From assembly GCF_017583045.1 (NCBI RefSeq), contig NZ_JAGFBF010000004.1:1-64000 (forward strand): a stretch of 64,000 nucleotides of DNA. The letters run 5' to 3'. Under the pieces are notes generated by a model that worked only from the letters and a program-made list of their open reading frames with translations, had not been told where the DNA came from and did no database searches. Below, in pieces: positions 26,411 through 34,858 of this stretch. How positions within the stretch are numbered: position 1 is the stretch's first letter; the number at the start of each line of letters is the position of its first letter. The stretch comes from Leucobacter tardus. GTDB lineage: Bacteria > Actinomycetota > Actinomycetes > Actinomycetales > Microbacteriaceae. The position numbers and the translations under genes are program-made.

Positions 26411-26986
26411 ATGGCGACTGTCGAACCACCCCTCTTGGTCTTTGCGCACGCGGATGAGGCGACGGCGTTCGCCGATGTACCCCACCTCGTGACCGGCGTC
26501 GGCAAGATCAACGCCGCCGCCGAACTGACGCGTGCCCTCTGCTCGGCTCCTGCGGTGCCGGCGGAGGTCATCGTGCTCGGTACGGCCGGCATCGTCTCCG
26601 ACGGGACCGACGCGCCGCAGCTGAATCACGTCTACCGGGTGTCGGCGGCGGTGCAGCACGACTACTCCCTCCCGTCGCCCCGCATCGAACTCGCTCCCAG
26701 CCGGCTCGACGAGCGCGCAGCCGTGATCGCGACGGGTGACGTTTTCGTGCAGAACGACGGTCAGCGCGCGCAGGTGGCGAGCCTGGGAGCGTCGCTCGTC
26801 GACATGGAGACCTACGCGTACGCGGTCGTTTGCGAGCGGCTCAGCGTGCCGCTCCGGGTCTACAAGGTGCCATCCGATTTCGCGGACAGTGCGACGACGG
26901 GGGAGGAGTGGGACGAGATCGCTGAAACGAAGAGCGAGCAGCTGCGCCGCTTCTGGGATGAGCACCTTCGTGTGAGCCGACCCTGA
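26411..26986 (+). CDS. MTA/SAH nucleosidase-like phosphorylase-fold protein
   Basis: Nucleosidase of the PNP/UDP phosphorylase superfamily, 191 residues, shorter than E. coli Pfs (232). TGVGKINAAAELT, VLGTAGIVSDG and LVDMETYAYAVVCERL (with the ribose-binding Met-Glu) match the family, and KVPSDFAD carries the purine-binding Asp. It likely cleaves S-adenosylhomocysteine and methylthioadenosine, giving S-ribosylhomocysteine for LuxS. The ATG at 26411 is eight bases after a TAGGCT box (26397-26402). The substrate could also be another nucleoside; context favours SAH/MTA. Confidence 0.75.
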   Translation: MATVEPPLLVFAHADEATAFADVPHLVTGVGKINAAAELTRALCSAPAVPAEVIVLGTAGIVSDGTDAPQLNHVYRVSAAVQHDYSLPSPRIELAPSRLDERAAVIATGDVFVQNDGQRAQVASLGASLVDMETYAYAVVCERLSVPLRVYKVPSDFADSATTGEEWDEIAETKSEQLRRFWDEHLRVSRP

Positions 26987-27030
26987 TCCCCGAGCGCGTC
27001 CGCTGAGACTCCTGTGCGTCACCCCGAACC

Positions 27031-27057
27031 TCGACCACGGGCGTGGAGAGTGGTCGA
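27031..27057. terminator. Hairpin after the nucleosidase gene
   Basis: TCGACCAC (27031-27038) pairs perfectly with GTGGTCGA (27050-27057), 11-base loop. It lies 45 bases after the nucleosidase stop and just before the promoter of the next small gene. No T tract follows, so terminator status is tentative. Confidence 0.35.
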
Positions 27058-27086
27058 AAGTGTGCAATCCGGTATATCCTGCACCA

Positions 27087-27320
27087 ATGGCTGAAAACGG
27101 ATTCGCGACACTGCCTCAGAACGTACAGACGATGGTTATCGCGGGACTCGATCGCGAGATCGCCGACCGCACGAGTCTGATCGAGCGCGAGAAGAGCACG
27201 CGTCACCCCGACCAGAATTCGATCGACTGGTGGGAGGGGGACATCGTGGCGTCGCGCAATCTCCGCGATCGATTCCTGCACTTCAGCAGCCTGAGTCCGA
27301 ACGCTTCCCGCGACCGCTAG
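27087..27320 (+). CDS. Small hypothetical protein
   Basis: A 77-residue soluble protein, charged and Trp-containing (IDWWEGDIVASRNLRDRFLHF), predicted mostly helical. No family recognised. The ATG at 27087 follows a TATCCT -10 box (27075-27080) by six bases, so it is probably leaderless; a longer reading from 27060 would begin upstream of that box. It stands alone between the nucleosidase gene and tRNA-Ser. Confidence 0.6.
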   Translation: MAENGFATLPQNVQTMVIAGLDREIADRTSLIEREKSTRHPDQNSIDWWEGDIVASRNLRDRFLHFSSLSPNASRDR

Positions 27321-27395
27321 TTCACGGCGCGCCGACGCGCGCGCCGGGGGCGTCTCGATTCGCATTTCAGATGCGGATCCCCTATTCTCTTTAGC

Positions 27396-27483
27396 GGTGA
27401 CGTGTCCGAGCGGCCGAAGGTGCGACACTCGAAATGTCGTGTAGGGTAACCCCCTACCGCGGGTTCAAATCCCGCCGTCACCG
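27396..27483 (+). tRNA. tRNA-Ser (anticodon CGA)
   Basis: An 88-base class II tRNA. Acceptor GGTGACG pairs with CGTCACC; discriminator G. Anticodon stem CGACA/TGTCG encloses loop CTCGAAA with anticodon CGA, reading UCG. The long variable arm (GTGTAGGG...CCCCTAC type) and T-loop GGTTCAAATCC identify a serine tRNA. The 3' CCA is not fully encoded. A TATTCT box lies about 8 bases upstream, and a strong terminator follows directly. Confidence 0.95.
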
Positions 27484-27487
27484 CCGC

Positions 27488-27536
27488 AGAACCCCCGAAC
27501 AGCACTGCATTCCAGTGAGGTTCGGGGGTTCTTTTC
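27488..27536 (+). terminator. Rho-independent terminator of tRNA-Ser
   Basis: A perfect 13-bp stem, AGAACCCCCGAAC (27488-27500) with GTTCGGGGGTTCT (27520-27532), is followed by TTTTC. It begins five bases after the tRNA body and is the strongest + strand terminator in this part of the window. Confidence 0.9.
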
Positions 27537-27583
27537 GTCTGCCTCGCGGGCGCTGGCTCGAGAGGCCCGGGAGCCCCTTCCCC

Positions 27584-28651
27584 TCAATTCCTGCGGAGCA
27601 GGCAGAGCTGGTCGAGCAGCGGGATAGCGCCGTGCTCGCTTCGCCAGCGAGCATGGACGAAGAGGAGCGCGCAGAGCGCGACGAAGCCGGAGACAAGTGC
27701 GTCGGGGATCGCGGTCATCAGTGTCCCCGCGAAGACGGCGGCGACGGTCGGGAGACCGAGCGCTCGGAATGTCTCAGCCAGTCCGTCGGCGGCGTGGCCG
27801 GTGCCATCGTGGAAGAGTGCGAGAACGACCGGCACGGCGACCGCAGCGCAGATGCACCCCGCGATGAGGCTCAGCGAGAAGTAGCGGGCGAACGTCCGTC
27901 CCATCGCGAACGAGCGCACTCCGTACCCCCAGACGAGCGCTCCGCTGATATTGACCAGTGTGAACGGCAGGGAAGCGGTGCTCCCGGCTGCGACGGCAGC
28001 GAGGCCGTGCGAAGTGGTCGCCACTGCGACACCGTACCCAGGTCCCAGCGCGACAGCGGCCACCGTGGTGCCGATCATGTCGAGGAAGAGTCCGAGCGAG
28101 AGCTCGGCGACGAGGAGCGCGCCGAGGGCGTTCATGGACACGCACGCGAGCAGCAGCAGAATGATGCCCCACCGGCCGAATGCCCGAGCCGAAGATGCAG
28201 CGTCGTGGTCTGGCGCGTGCGTGAGGTCGTCGTTCGGCGGCTGCTCGAACGAGGTTTGCTGCGGGGCCTCATCGGAGCGGGTGACAGGTTCCATCGGGGC
28301 GGGCGTTGACGCCCGTGCGCGGTGCGCGCTCTGGCATCGATCGCGCAGGGTGTCCGCCCGCGCCTCGCTCTCTCCCAGCGCGATCGCGATCTCGCGGATG
28401 AGCGCGGCGTCCATGCGAGCGCGTCCGTCACGAAATGCGTGGTACACCGTCGATCGCGGGGGCGTTGCAGCCGCCTCCGAGACACCGTCCGCGCTCCGGT
28501 CCACGCTGATGCGACGCGAGATCTCTGCAAAGCTCGTCTCGCCTCGCTGCGCCCTGAGGGCGCGAAGTTCGGCGGCGATATCGTCGAAGGTGACCGCGGC
28601 CTTCCGTTCGTCATCCACGTCGGGTCTCCCGTCTTCCGGCGTTCGGTTCAT
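27584..28651 (-). CDS. HTH domain fused to ECF S-component-like membrane domain
   Basis: A 355-residue two-part protein. Residues about 20-110 resemble a cytoplasmic helix-turn-helix domain (FDDIAAELRALRAQRGETSF, then STVYHAFRDGRARMDAALIREIAIALGES), like the XRE-type domains of actinobacterial regulators. After a polar linker, residues 155-345 form six membrane segments with LGLFLDMIGTTVAAVALGPGYGV, the wording of substrate-binding S components of ECF transporters. No ECF ATPase or T component is nearby. It may be a membrane-bound regulator that senses a vitamin or ion through the S-like domain (inferred). A palindrome CGGACAGTCCG lies at 28658-28668, next to its start. Confidence 0.6.
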   Translation of the reverse strand: MNRTPEDGRPDVDDERKAAVTFDDIAAELRALRAQRGETSFAEISRRISVDRSADGVSEAAATPPRSTVYHAFRDGRARMDAALIREIAIALGESEARADTLRDRCQSAHRARASTPAPMEPVTRSDEAPQQTSFEQPPNDDLTHAPDHDAASSARAFGRWGIILLLLACVSMNALGALLVAELSLGLFLDMIGTTVAAVALGPGYGVAVATTSHGLAAVAAGSTASLPFTLVNISGALVWGYGVRSFAMGRTFARYFSLSLIAGCICAAVAVPVVLALFHDGTGHAADGLAETFRALGLPTVAAVFAGTLMTAIPDALVSGFVALCALLFVHARWRSEHGAIPLLDQLCLLRRN

Positions 28652-28657
28652 CCTATT

Positions 28658-28668
28658 CGGACAGTCCG
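28658..28668. promoter_or_regulatory. Palindrome at the start of the HTH-membrane gene
   Basis: CGGACAGTCCG, a perfect inverted repeat around one central base, lies seven bases upstream of the start codon of the HTH-membrane fusion gene. It could be an autoregulatory operator; only the palindrome is directly seen. Confidence 0.35.
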
Positions 28669-28802
28669 TAACGGCGTCATCTCCTGAGTAACTGTTCGAG
28701 AACTGTGCGAGAACCGCTGAGATCTCGTGGAAATCGGGATCATCTCGGTAGCGTCGAGGTGAACATCACACCAGGCATGTCACACCTTTGGGGGAGGGCG
28801 GG

Positions 28803-29576
28803 ATGGCAGGGTTCATCGAGTCGAGATCTGAACGGGAGCAGGTGTACGGATTGCTGGACCGCATCGAGTCCGGCATCGTGGCCTACGAGGAATGGGAAAT
28901 CGACGTTCGCGAGTTCTCATCACCCACAGAGTTGCAACGGTCGCTTCGTGAGGTCCTGCCCCATATTCCCGTACCGGTCATCGTCGTCGCCCTCGACCTG
29001 CCGGCGCTGCGTGCCGCATCGAACGCACCGATGCTGTTCGAACGCCATCGAGGGGGTCGATCGCACCGCGGAATCCTCGAAGTCGACCGCCGGTACTTCA
29101 GCGGCGTGCCGCGCTCGGTCGAAGACCTCGCTGAAGAGTGGTTCGTCTCGTCCGGGGGTCGGGCACGGACCTTCACCCTGTCCCTGTCGATCGACGGCGG
29201 TCGAGTGCGTGGCTTCGCCGCCGATCACTGCCTCTCTCTCGATGACATCCGGGACCGTCAGACCGAGGAGGAGCGGGTCGTCAGTGAGGCCGGCTGGTTC
29301 GGCATCGGTTTCGCGGGCCTGCCGAGCCTGCTCGTGGTCCCGGCCCGTCGATCCCGATTGCAGGTGCATCTGGATCACGACGGATCGTACGTCGCGCTCA
29401 CGGCTCGGGACGCGGGTGACCGGGATCGCGAACTGGTTCGAGAGCGTGCGTACGACGCCCGGTGGACGAAGTGGCTCGACGACGATGTGCTGCTCGAACA
29501 GCGGGAACTGGACCAAACTCAGCTCCGCGTTGAGGCGGCGGTGACCGCGCTCGTGTCCGACCGGAACACGCGGTGA
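28803..29576 (+). CDS. Unknown conserved-looking protein
   Basis: A 257-residue soluble protein, acidic, with no membrane segment and no family I can name. It begins AGFIESRSEREQVYGLLDRI, has a beta-rich middle (HIPVPVIVVALDLPALRAAS; ARTFTLSLSIDGGRVRGFAA) and a helical C-terminus (DDDVLLEQRELDQTQLRVEA). The ATG at 28803 is preceded by the strong ribosome site GGGGGAGG. Its stop overlaps the GTG of the next small gene (GTGA), so the two are coupled and may act together. It is divergent from the HTH-membrane fusion gene. Confidence 0.65.
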   Translation: MAGFIESRSEREQVYGLLDRIESGIVAYEEWEIDVREFSSPTELQRSLREVLPHIPVPVIVVALDLPALRAASNAPMLFERHRGGRSHRGILEVDRRYFSGVPRSVEDLAEEWFVSSGGRARTFTLSLSIDGGRVRGFAADHCLSLDDIRDRQTEEERVVSEAGWFGIGFAGLPSLLVVPARRSRLQVHLDHDGSYVALTARDAGDRDRELVRERAYDARWTKWLDDDVLLEQRELDQTQLRVEAAVTALVSDRNTR

Positions 29577-29821
29577 GCCGTCACCTCGACGTCGTCCGCG
29601 CGATGTCGATTGAGATCGCGGATGTGGGATCGGTGTGTCACTGGACCCGGTCCGCGTGCGCCGTTGCGCCGCAATGGTACGTCGTCTGGGCCGTCGGTGA
29701 TGAGCGCGAGGTCGAGCTGTACTGTCAACGGCACTATGTGCTCGCACTGGACTGGTGGGTCTCTGTTGAGCGCCACTCGGCGTCTCGAGTCTTCGACTAC
29801 AGCGATCGGGGCCGGCTGTAA
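29573..29821 (+). CDS. Small Cys/His-containing unknown protein
   Basis: An 82-residue protein translated from a GTG that overlaps the preceding stop by four bases. It contains CHWTRSAC and, 21 residues later, CQRHY, a C-H-x5-C ... C-x2-H pattern that could bind zinc, and several Trp residues. No family recognised. Coupling suggests that it partners the 257-residue protein upstream. Confidence 0.55.
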   Translation: MSRHLDVVRAMSIEIADVGSVCHWTRSACAVAPQWYVVWAVGDEREVELYCQRHYVLALDWWVSVERHSASRVFDYSDRGRL

Positions 29822-29875
29822 CCCGGATCTCTCCGCGTTCCCGCCGGCCCCGATTCGTCCGAGTCGTCGTCGGGC

Positions 29876-30424
29876 TTACGCCGTCTGACCGCTGTGCTTG
29901 CCCTCGCCGATCTCCTCGACGAGCTTGGCGTTGAAGGCCGGAAGATCATCGGGCGTGCGGCTCGACACGAGTCCTTCATCGCAGATGACCTCGGCGTCGA
30001 CCCACTTGGCGCCCGCGTTCTGCAGATCGGTCCGCAGGCTCGGGTACGAGGTGAGCTCGCGACCCTGCAGCACATCGGCATCCGTCAGGATCCATCCGCC
30101 GTGGCAGATGACACCCACCGGCTTGTGCTCGGCGAAGATCTGACGGACGAAGGCGACGGCGTCCGCGTCGAGTCGGATGTCATCGGAGTTCACCACGCCT
30201 CCGGGGAGGACGAGGGCGTCGTACTCACTCGCGCTGGCTTGCGCGGACGTCTGATCGACGCTCGCCTCGTGGCCGTTCTTCCCGGTGATGGTTCCGGACT
30301 CGGTTGAGATGAGTTCAGCGACGGCACCGTGCTCCGTCACTGCGTCCCAGGGGCTCGTGAGTTCGGAGTCTTCGAATCCGTCCGTAGCGAGGAATGCGAC
30401 TTTCTTTCCGGTGAGATGCGACAT
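29876..30424 (-). CDS. DJ-1/PfpI family protein
   Basis: A 182-residue class I glutamine amidotransferase-like protein of the PfpI/YraA type (general stress, reported protease or protein deglycase activity). The nucleophile elbow GVICHGGWIL carries the catalytic Cys-His pair, and AFLATDGFEDSELTSPWDA holds the conserved Glu. The ATG at 30424 has AGAAGGAG upstream; a reading from 30592 adds 56 Arg-rich residues that are not part of the family. It stands alone on its strand, divergent from mycothione reductase. Confidence 0.88.
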   Translation of the reverse strand: MSHLTGKKVAFLATDGFEDSELTSPWDAVTEHGAVAELISTESGTITGKNGHEASVDQTSAQASASEYDALVLPGGVVNSDDIRLDADAVAFVRQIFAEHKPVGVICHGGWILTDADVLQGRELTSYPSLRTDLQNAGAKWVDAEVICDEGLVSSRTPDDLPAFNAKLVEEIGEGKHSGQTA

Positions 30425-30598
30425 ACTTCTGCTCCTTCTCATTGGATCTGCGGTTGCACACGAGTCAATCGCGCGTCTCCGGCGTGACGCAACCGGTTGA
30501 GCGGTCGGCGGAATTCGGCTACGTCGCGCGTGTGCGGGCTGCGCATTCCGGACGTGCGGGTGCAGCGTGCGGGCAGGTGAGCGGAATACCATGAACGT

Positions 30599-32041
30599 AT
30601 GACCCAGCTCTCACCCGATCTCGCGATCATCGGTTCCGGATCAGGCAACTCGCTCGTGACGCCCTTCTGGGACGACCGGCATGTCGTCATCGCCGAACAG
30701 GGCGTGTTCGGTGGAACCTGCCTGAACGTCGGGTGCATCCCTACGAAAATGTTCGTGCGGCCCGCGCTTCTCGCGCGCTCACCCGAGGAAGCAGCGCGAC
30801 TGAACGTCACGCAGCGCACGGAGGGTGTCGACTGGCCCGCGATGCGCGATCGTATCTTCGGGAGAATCGACCCCATCTCGGCGGGTGGACGCGACTATCG
30901 TCTGGGCCTCGAACACGTGGAATTGATCGAGCAGCGCGTGCGGCTCACCGGGCCTCGATCGTTCGTGGCGGACGACGGCACTCAGGTGGAAGCCGAACGT
31001 CTCGTGATCGCCGCAGGGTCTCGCGCCGTGCTTCCGGACATCCCCGGCATCGACCTTCCTCAGGTGCACACCTCGGATACGATCATGCGCGTCGAGCGTC
31101 AGCCGCAGCGTGTCCTTGTCGTGGGCGGCGGATTCATCGCCTGCGAGTTCGCGGGTATCTTCTCCGGGCTCGGTTCGGAGGTCGTGCAGATCAACCGGAG
31201 TCAGCGACTCATGCGAAGCCTCGACGAGGAGGTCTCAGCGGCCTTCACCGAAGAGGCTTCGCGGCACTGGGATGTGCGTCTCGGCCGGGTGCTCGCCGGA
31301 GTCCGTTCCGGAACCGCAGGACGGGTGATCGCCGACATCGCGGTGCGTGATGCAGATGCGAGCACCGTCGCACGCGAGACCCTCGAGGTGGATGCCGTGC
31401 TCGTCGCAATGGGTCGGCGTCCGAATTCGGATCTCGTCGATGCCGCCGCGGCGCACCTCGATCTCCATGACGATGGGCGCATCATGGTCGATGAGTTCCA
31501 GCGCGTCCTCTCGGGCGGCTCGCCTGTGCCGGGGCTCTTCGCACTCGGCGACATCTCCTCGGCTGCGCAGCTGAAGCACGTGGCGAACCACGAGGCTCGC
31601 GTCGTAGCCCACAACCTCGAGCACCCCGACGACCTGGTCGCATCGCGCGCCGATGCGATCCCGCTCGCGGTATTCACCCACCCGGAGCTCGCCACGGTCG
31701 GCTGGACCGAGACGCAAGCGGTCGAAGCGATCGGGGCGGAACATGTGACGACGAAGACGCAGCGGTATGGCGACACCGCCTACGGGTGGGCGATGGAAGA
31801 CGGGAACAGCATCTTCAAGGTCGTCGCCGATCGAAGAGACGGCAGGGTGCTCGGCGCCCACGTCATGGGACCCGAGGCGTCGAACCTGGTGCAGCCGATC
31901 ATCACGGCGATGAGTTTCGGGATCGATGCGCACACGTTCGCCCGTGGTCAGTACTGGATCCATCCGGCGCTCATGGAAGTCGCCGAGAACGCGTTGCTCG
32001 GCCTCGACGTGCCTAACTCGCGAGACCCGGGTGCAATCTGA
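30599..32041 (+). CDS. mtr: Mycothione reductase
   Basis: NADPH- and FAD-dependent reductase that keeps mycothiol reduced, 480 residues. The N-terminus IIGSGSGNSLV is specific to Mtr among disulfide reductases (others have GxGPGG), the redox pair Cys41/Cys46 is in GGTCLNVGCIPTKMF, the NADPH motif is VVGGGFIACEFA, and the C-terminal catalytic His lies in YWIHPALMEVAENALLG. A TACCAT -10 box (30587-30592) ends six bases before the ATG, so it is probably leaderless. Its last 29 bases overlap the 3' end of the convergent regulator gene. A lipoamide dehydrogenase assignment is less likely. Confidence 0.9.
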   Translation: MTQLSPDLAIIGSGSGNSLVTPFWDDRHVVIAEQGVFGGTCLNVGCIPTKMFVRPALLARSPEEAARLNVTQRTEGVDWPAMRDRIFGRIDPISAGGRDYRLGLEHVELIEQRVRLTGPRSFVADDGTQVEAERLVIAAGSRAVLPDIPGIDLPQVHTSDTIMRVERQPQRVLVVGGGFIACEFAGIFSGLGSEVVQINRSQRLMRSLDEEVSAAFTEEASRHWDVRLGRVLAGVRSGTAGRVIADIAVRDADASTVARETLEVDAVLVAMGRRPNSDLVDAAAAHLDLHDDGRIMVDEFQRVLSGGSPVPGLFALGDISSAAQLKHVANHEARVVAHNLEHPDDLVASRADAIPLAVFTHPELATVGWTETQAVEAIGAEHVTTKTQRYGDTAYGWAMEDGNSIFKVVADRRDGRVLGAHVMGPEASNLVQPIITAMSFGIDAHTFARGQYWIHPALMEVAENALLGLDVPNSRDPGAI

Positions 32042-34478
32042 GGTCCTGACGGCTCGCGAGTCCGAGCTTCGCCCGTGCCTGTGAGAGGTGCGACTCGACG
32101 GTCCTGATGCTGCAATCGAGACGGCGAGAGATCTCGAGATTCGACAGGCCCCGCGCTGCGAGACGCGCAGCCTCCACCTCGCGGGGGGTGAGACTGGCGG
32201 CCGAGCCCTGCGGGAGGTCTTCGTCGCGCAGCCAGGGGACTTCACGCAGCATCTGCACGCGCACCTCCGCGATCTGACGGTCGCATCGCGTTGCGGCGCC
32301 TGAAGCGCGACGCTTGACGAGTATGGCGCGGGTTTCTCGCAGTGCGGTCAATGCGGGACCCGGGAGGCTCGCCTCCGTCAGCTTGTGGGCGACGCGCTGC
32401 AGCGCGGCCGGGTTCTGCTGGGCGGAGGCGGTGGTGTGCTCGTGCATGAGCGCGAGGATGCGGAGGTGCTTCTGCTCGTCGGGGGGAGTATCGAGCTGCG
32501 GGAGCCGTTCGGTCTGGCCGAGAAGATAAGCGAAGAGATGGTGAAGATTCCAGCGTGTTTCGCGCGCGGAACTGCGCTCGGTCGCCGCAGTCCACCTGCG
32601 CTCTTTCGGCGACTTCTGAGCGTAGGCCGTCGCCTGCTCGAGGATGCGCGTGACCGCGGAGATGCGTTCGCGTAGCCGGCGAGGAAGGAACCTGGGGGTG
32701 CGCTGCTCGAATCCACTCCATTCCATGAGCGAGCGCTCGGCGTGACCGGCGGTGACCGCGGTCGCCGTGGCCAGCAGATGCGTCAACCAGCGACGGTGCA
32801 GATCAGCTCGGGGCAGACTGTTCACCAGCGACGTGAGCTCCTCGGCTCGAGAGCGATAGTTGTCCGAGAGCAGAAGCGTCATGGCGTAACTGACCACCGC
32901 GGTATCGATGAGATCGCGAGAATCGGCCTCCTCAGTGAAGCCTGCGCGTTCGAGCAGGTGCAGGAAGCGCGTGTAGTCGGCCGGTGCAGGCTGATGTCCG
33001 TTCCACAGCAATTCGAATTTGAAGAGCGCGGCGGCTATCAGTTGCAGGTCCGGGGCACGATCATCGCGTGCCACTTGCCGGATGAAGGGCATCTCATCGG
33101 CGATCGATCCCGTGGCGTTCCAGAGGCGGAAGAGGCGAAGCACGGTAGCGTCCTCACCTGCCTCTTCATCATCGGAAGCAGATCGGAGCGTGGCCAGCCC
33201 GGATTCCGACTCGAGAATGCTGCGCAAGAATACCGATGCGAGACGTTCCGGCCGCGGGACTTCAGCGGCCTCGGCACTCGGGCTCGGTAACTTGACCAGC
33301 CCGTGCTTCGGTCCGCCGATGACACTCATGGCCCGAGCGCCGAAGGCACCGTCCAGTTGCATTCCCAAGCCGGCGCTTCGCAGGAGGAGCGCTCGAGCGC
33401 TTCCCTCTCGTCCGAACGCGACGAGTTCTTCGGTCGTCCGGCGCAGCACCGCACGGAGAGCCGAAGCTGCACCGGGTGCATCCGAGAACGATCCGGATGC
33501 CGCGAATCTCGCGCAGAAGAGCGAGTCAGCGGAACTCAGCGGGATGCCGAGCGTCTCTTGCAGCAGCAAGCGTTCAGCGGCGCTCTGCCGTGCGTGATCG
33601 AGCATCACGGGGGGCGCCTGGGTACGCACGGCTGCTGCGAGGAACGGGGGGACGCTGAGCAACTGCGTGGCCTCGTCCAGCACGATGACCCCGCGAGAGA
33701 GCAACTCGTGCACCGATTGCGAATCCGTCAGATCACCCGCTTGTGTCTGATCGAGAGGATCGAGCTCGGAGAGTACGACCGCGGCAGCGGCAGCCTGTTC
33801 CGGAAGCGGCCCGACGTTGAGCGCCGCCTCTCGGAGCGAGACGAGATGCAGTTCGCGGAGACCTCGCGTATCGATCGTCGATCGCAGGTCGTCGACTAGA
33901 AGGCCATGCTCGGCCAACATCAAGAGGTCGGTTGCCCACCCCGGCCGCCCGCGCGCGAGCTGCACGATCATGGACATCGTCACTGAGTCCACGAGGTGCT
34001 CGCTGCGTTCGTGCACCAAACGCTCGATCTCGGCGTCTGTCATCGGGTCGAGTCTGAGGTGCAGCCACCGATCCCAGTCGGCGAGCAGCGCGGGAATGTC
34101 CTGCATCACCTCCGAAACAGATTCGGCGAGCTGATTGGTCGCATGCCCGTTCTGCACCGCCGACACGCTGACGCCGCCCTCGGAAAACCGCTCGGCCAGC
34201 GCCGCAAGTAACTCGGGTTCGATGTACTCGAAGTCGTCGATGAAGAGAGCGGCTTCGGTCGGGGTGGACTCTGCGATACGAATCGCTTCTCGACCCGCAC
34301 GGCAGCTCAGCCGCAGAGCCGGACGGCCGCTCGCGGACCACTGCGTCGCGAGGGTGTTGAGGACATGCGTTTTCCCGATTCCGCTCTCACCCATGAGAAT
34401 GACGTGACGGCCATCTTCGAGACTGCGCAAAATTTCGGCGATCCGTGTTCCCCGAGGGAAATGTCGTCTGAATGGCAT
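32013..34478 (-). CDS. Large LuxR-type ATPase transcriptional regulator
   Basis: An 821-residue regulator of the LAL type: ATPase core with Walker A GESGIGKT (residues 30-37) and Walker B ALFIDD (77-82), a long helical middle region typical of such STAND proteins, and a C-terminal LuxR HTH (LTPREVEAARLAARGLSNLE, then VESHLSQARAKLGL). Start ATG with GGGGAG ribosome site. It is divergent from the cell-wall protein gene across 380 bases, so it may control that gene (inferred). Its 3' end overlaps mtr by 29 bases. Members often respond to carbohydrates or small ligands; the ligand is unknown. Confidence 0.85.
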   Translation of the reverse strand: MPFRRHFPRGTRIAEILRSLEDGRHVILMGESGIGKTHVLNTLATQWSASGRPALRLSCRAGREAIRIAESTPTEAALFIDDFEYIEPELLAALAERFSEGGVSVSAVQNGHATNQLAESVSEVMQDIPALLADWDRWLHLRLDPMTDAEIERLVHERSEHLVDSVTMSMIVQLARGRPGWATDLLMLAEHGLLVDDLRSTIDTRGLRELHLVSLREAALNVGPLPEQAAAAAVVLSELDPLDQTQAGDLTDSQSVHELLSRGVIVLDEATQLLSVPPFLAAAVRTQAPPVMLDHARQSAAERLLLQETLGIPLSSADSLFCARFAASGSFSDAPGAASALRAVLRRTTEELVAFGREGSARALLLRSAGLGMQLDGAFGARAMSVIGGPKHGLVKLPSPSAEAAEVPRPERLASVFLRSILESESGLATLRSASDDEEAGEDATVLRLFRLWNATGSIADEMPFIRQVARDDRAPDLQLIAAALFKFELLWNGHQPAPADYTRFLHLLERAGFTEEADSRDLIDTAVVSYAMTLLLSDNYRSRAEELTSLVNSLPRADLHRRWLTHLLATATAVTAGHAERSLMEWSGFEQRTPRFLPRRLRERISAVTRILEQATAYAQKSPKERRWTAATERSSARETRWNLHHLFAYLLGQTERLPQLDTPPDEQKHLRILALMHEHTTASAQQNPAALQRVAHKLTEASLPGPALTALRETRAILVKRRASGAATRCDRQIAEVRVQMLREVPWLRDEDLPQGSAASLTPREVEAARLAARGLSNLEISRRLDCSIRTVESHLSQARAKLGLASRQDLRLHPGLAS

Positions 34479-34858
34479 CCGCTCCCCGCTCCCCGTTCTC
34501 TGCGTCGTGGTGTCAACGAGAGTGCGTCGTCGCCACAGATGTTGTTCACCACATCCCCCAAACTCAGATTACCTGGGGGTTTCAGTGTTTTCAGCCACGA
34601 TACGTAAACGAAAGCCGGATATCTCAGATCGGATCGGTACAAATCTGCGTGATCAGATGTGACTTTCTCAGTAGTCGATTTCTCATCGTCAGGGACGCTC
34701 GATCGGCGCATCAGCATCTCGCAGACCCATGGAGAACACTCCCAGCTCGCTCCTAGGCTCGGCCTCGTCGCGTGTGTCGTATTGCGTGCCGCAGTCGCAC
34801 AGGGGAAGCGACTCTCGGCGTGCCGAGATGCACACATACGTCAAGGGGAGGGGATCCT
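34479..34858. promoter_or_regulatory. Divergent control region: regulator / cell-wall protein
   Basis: 380 bases without a gene and poorer in GC than the flanks. TCAGAT occurs three times (34564, 34624, 34653), and CCCCC (34555-34559) can pair with GGGGG (34575-34579) around the first copy. A TAGGCT box at 34754-34759 should start the cell-wall protein transcript near 34766; its leader has a hairpin TCTCGGC-GT-GCCGAGA (34813-34828) and the ribosome site GGGGAGGGG near 34845-34853. The repeated TCAGAT sites are candidates for the divergent regulator. Confidence 0.4.

Noticed and set aside
27396..27536. Integration (att) site of a genomic island at tRNA-Ser
   Set aside because: No integrase gene and no second copy of the tRNA 3' end was seen in the window.
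34772..34858. Upstream start of the cell-wall protein at 34772
   Set aside because: It adds 29 residues before the signal peptide, and a good ribosome site precedes the TTG at 34859.
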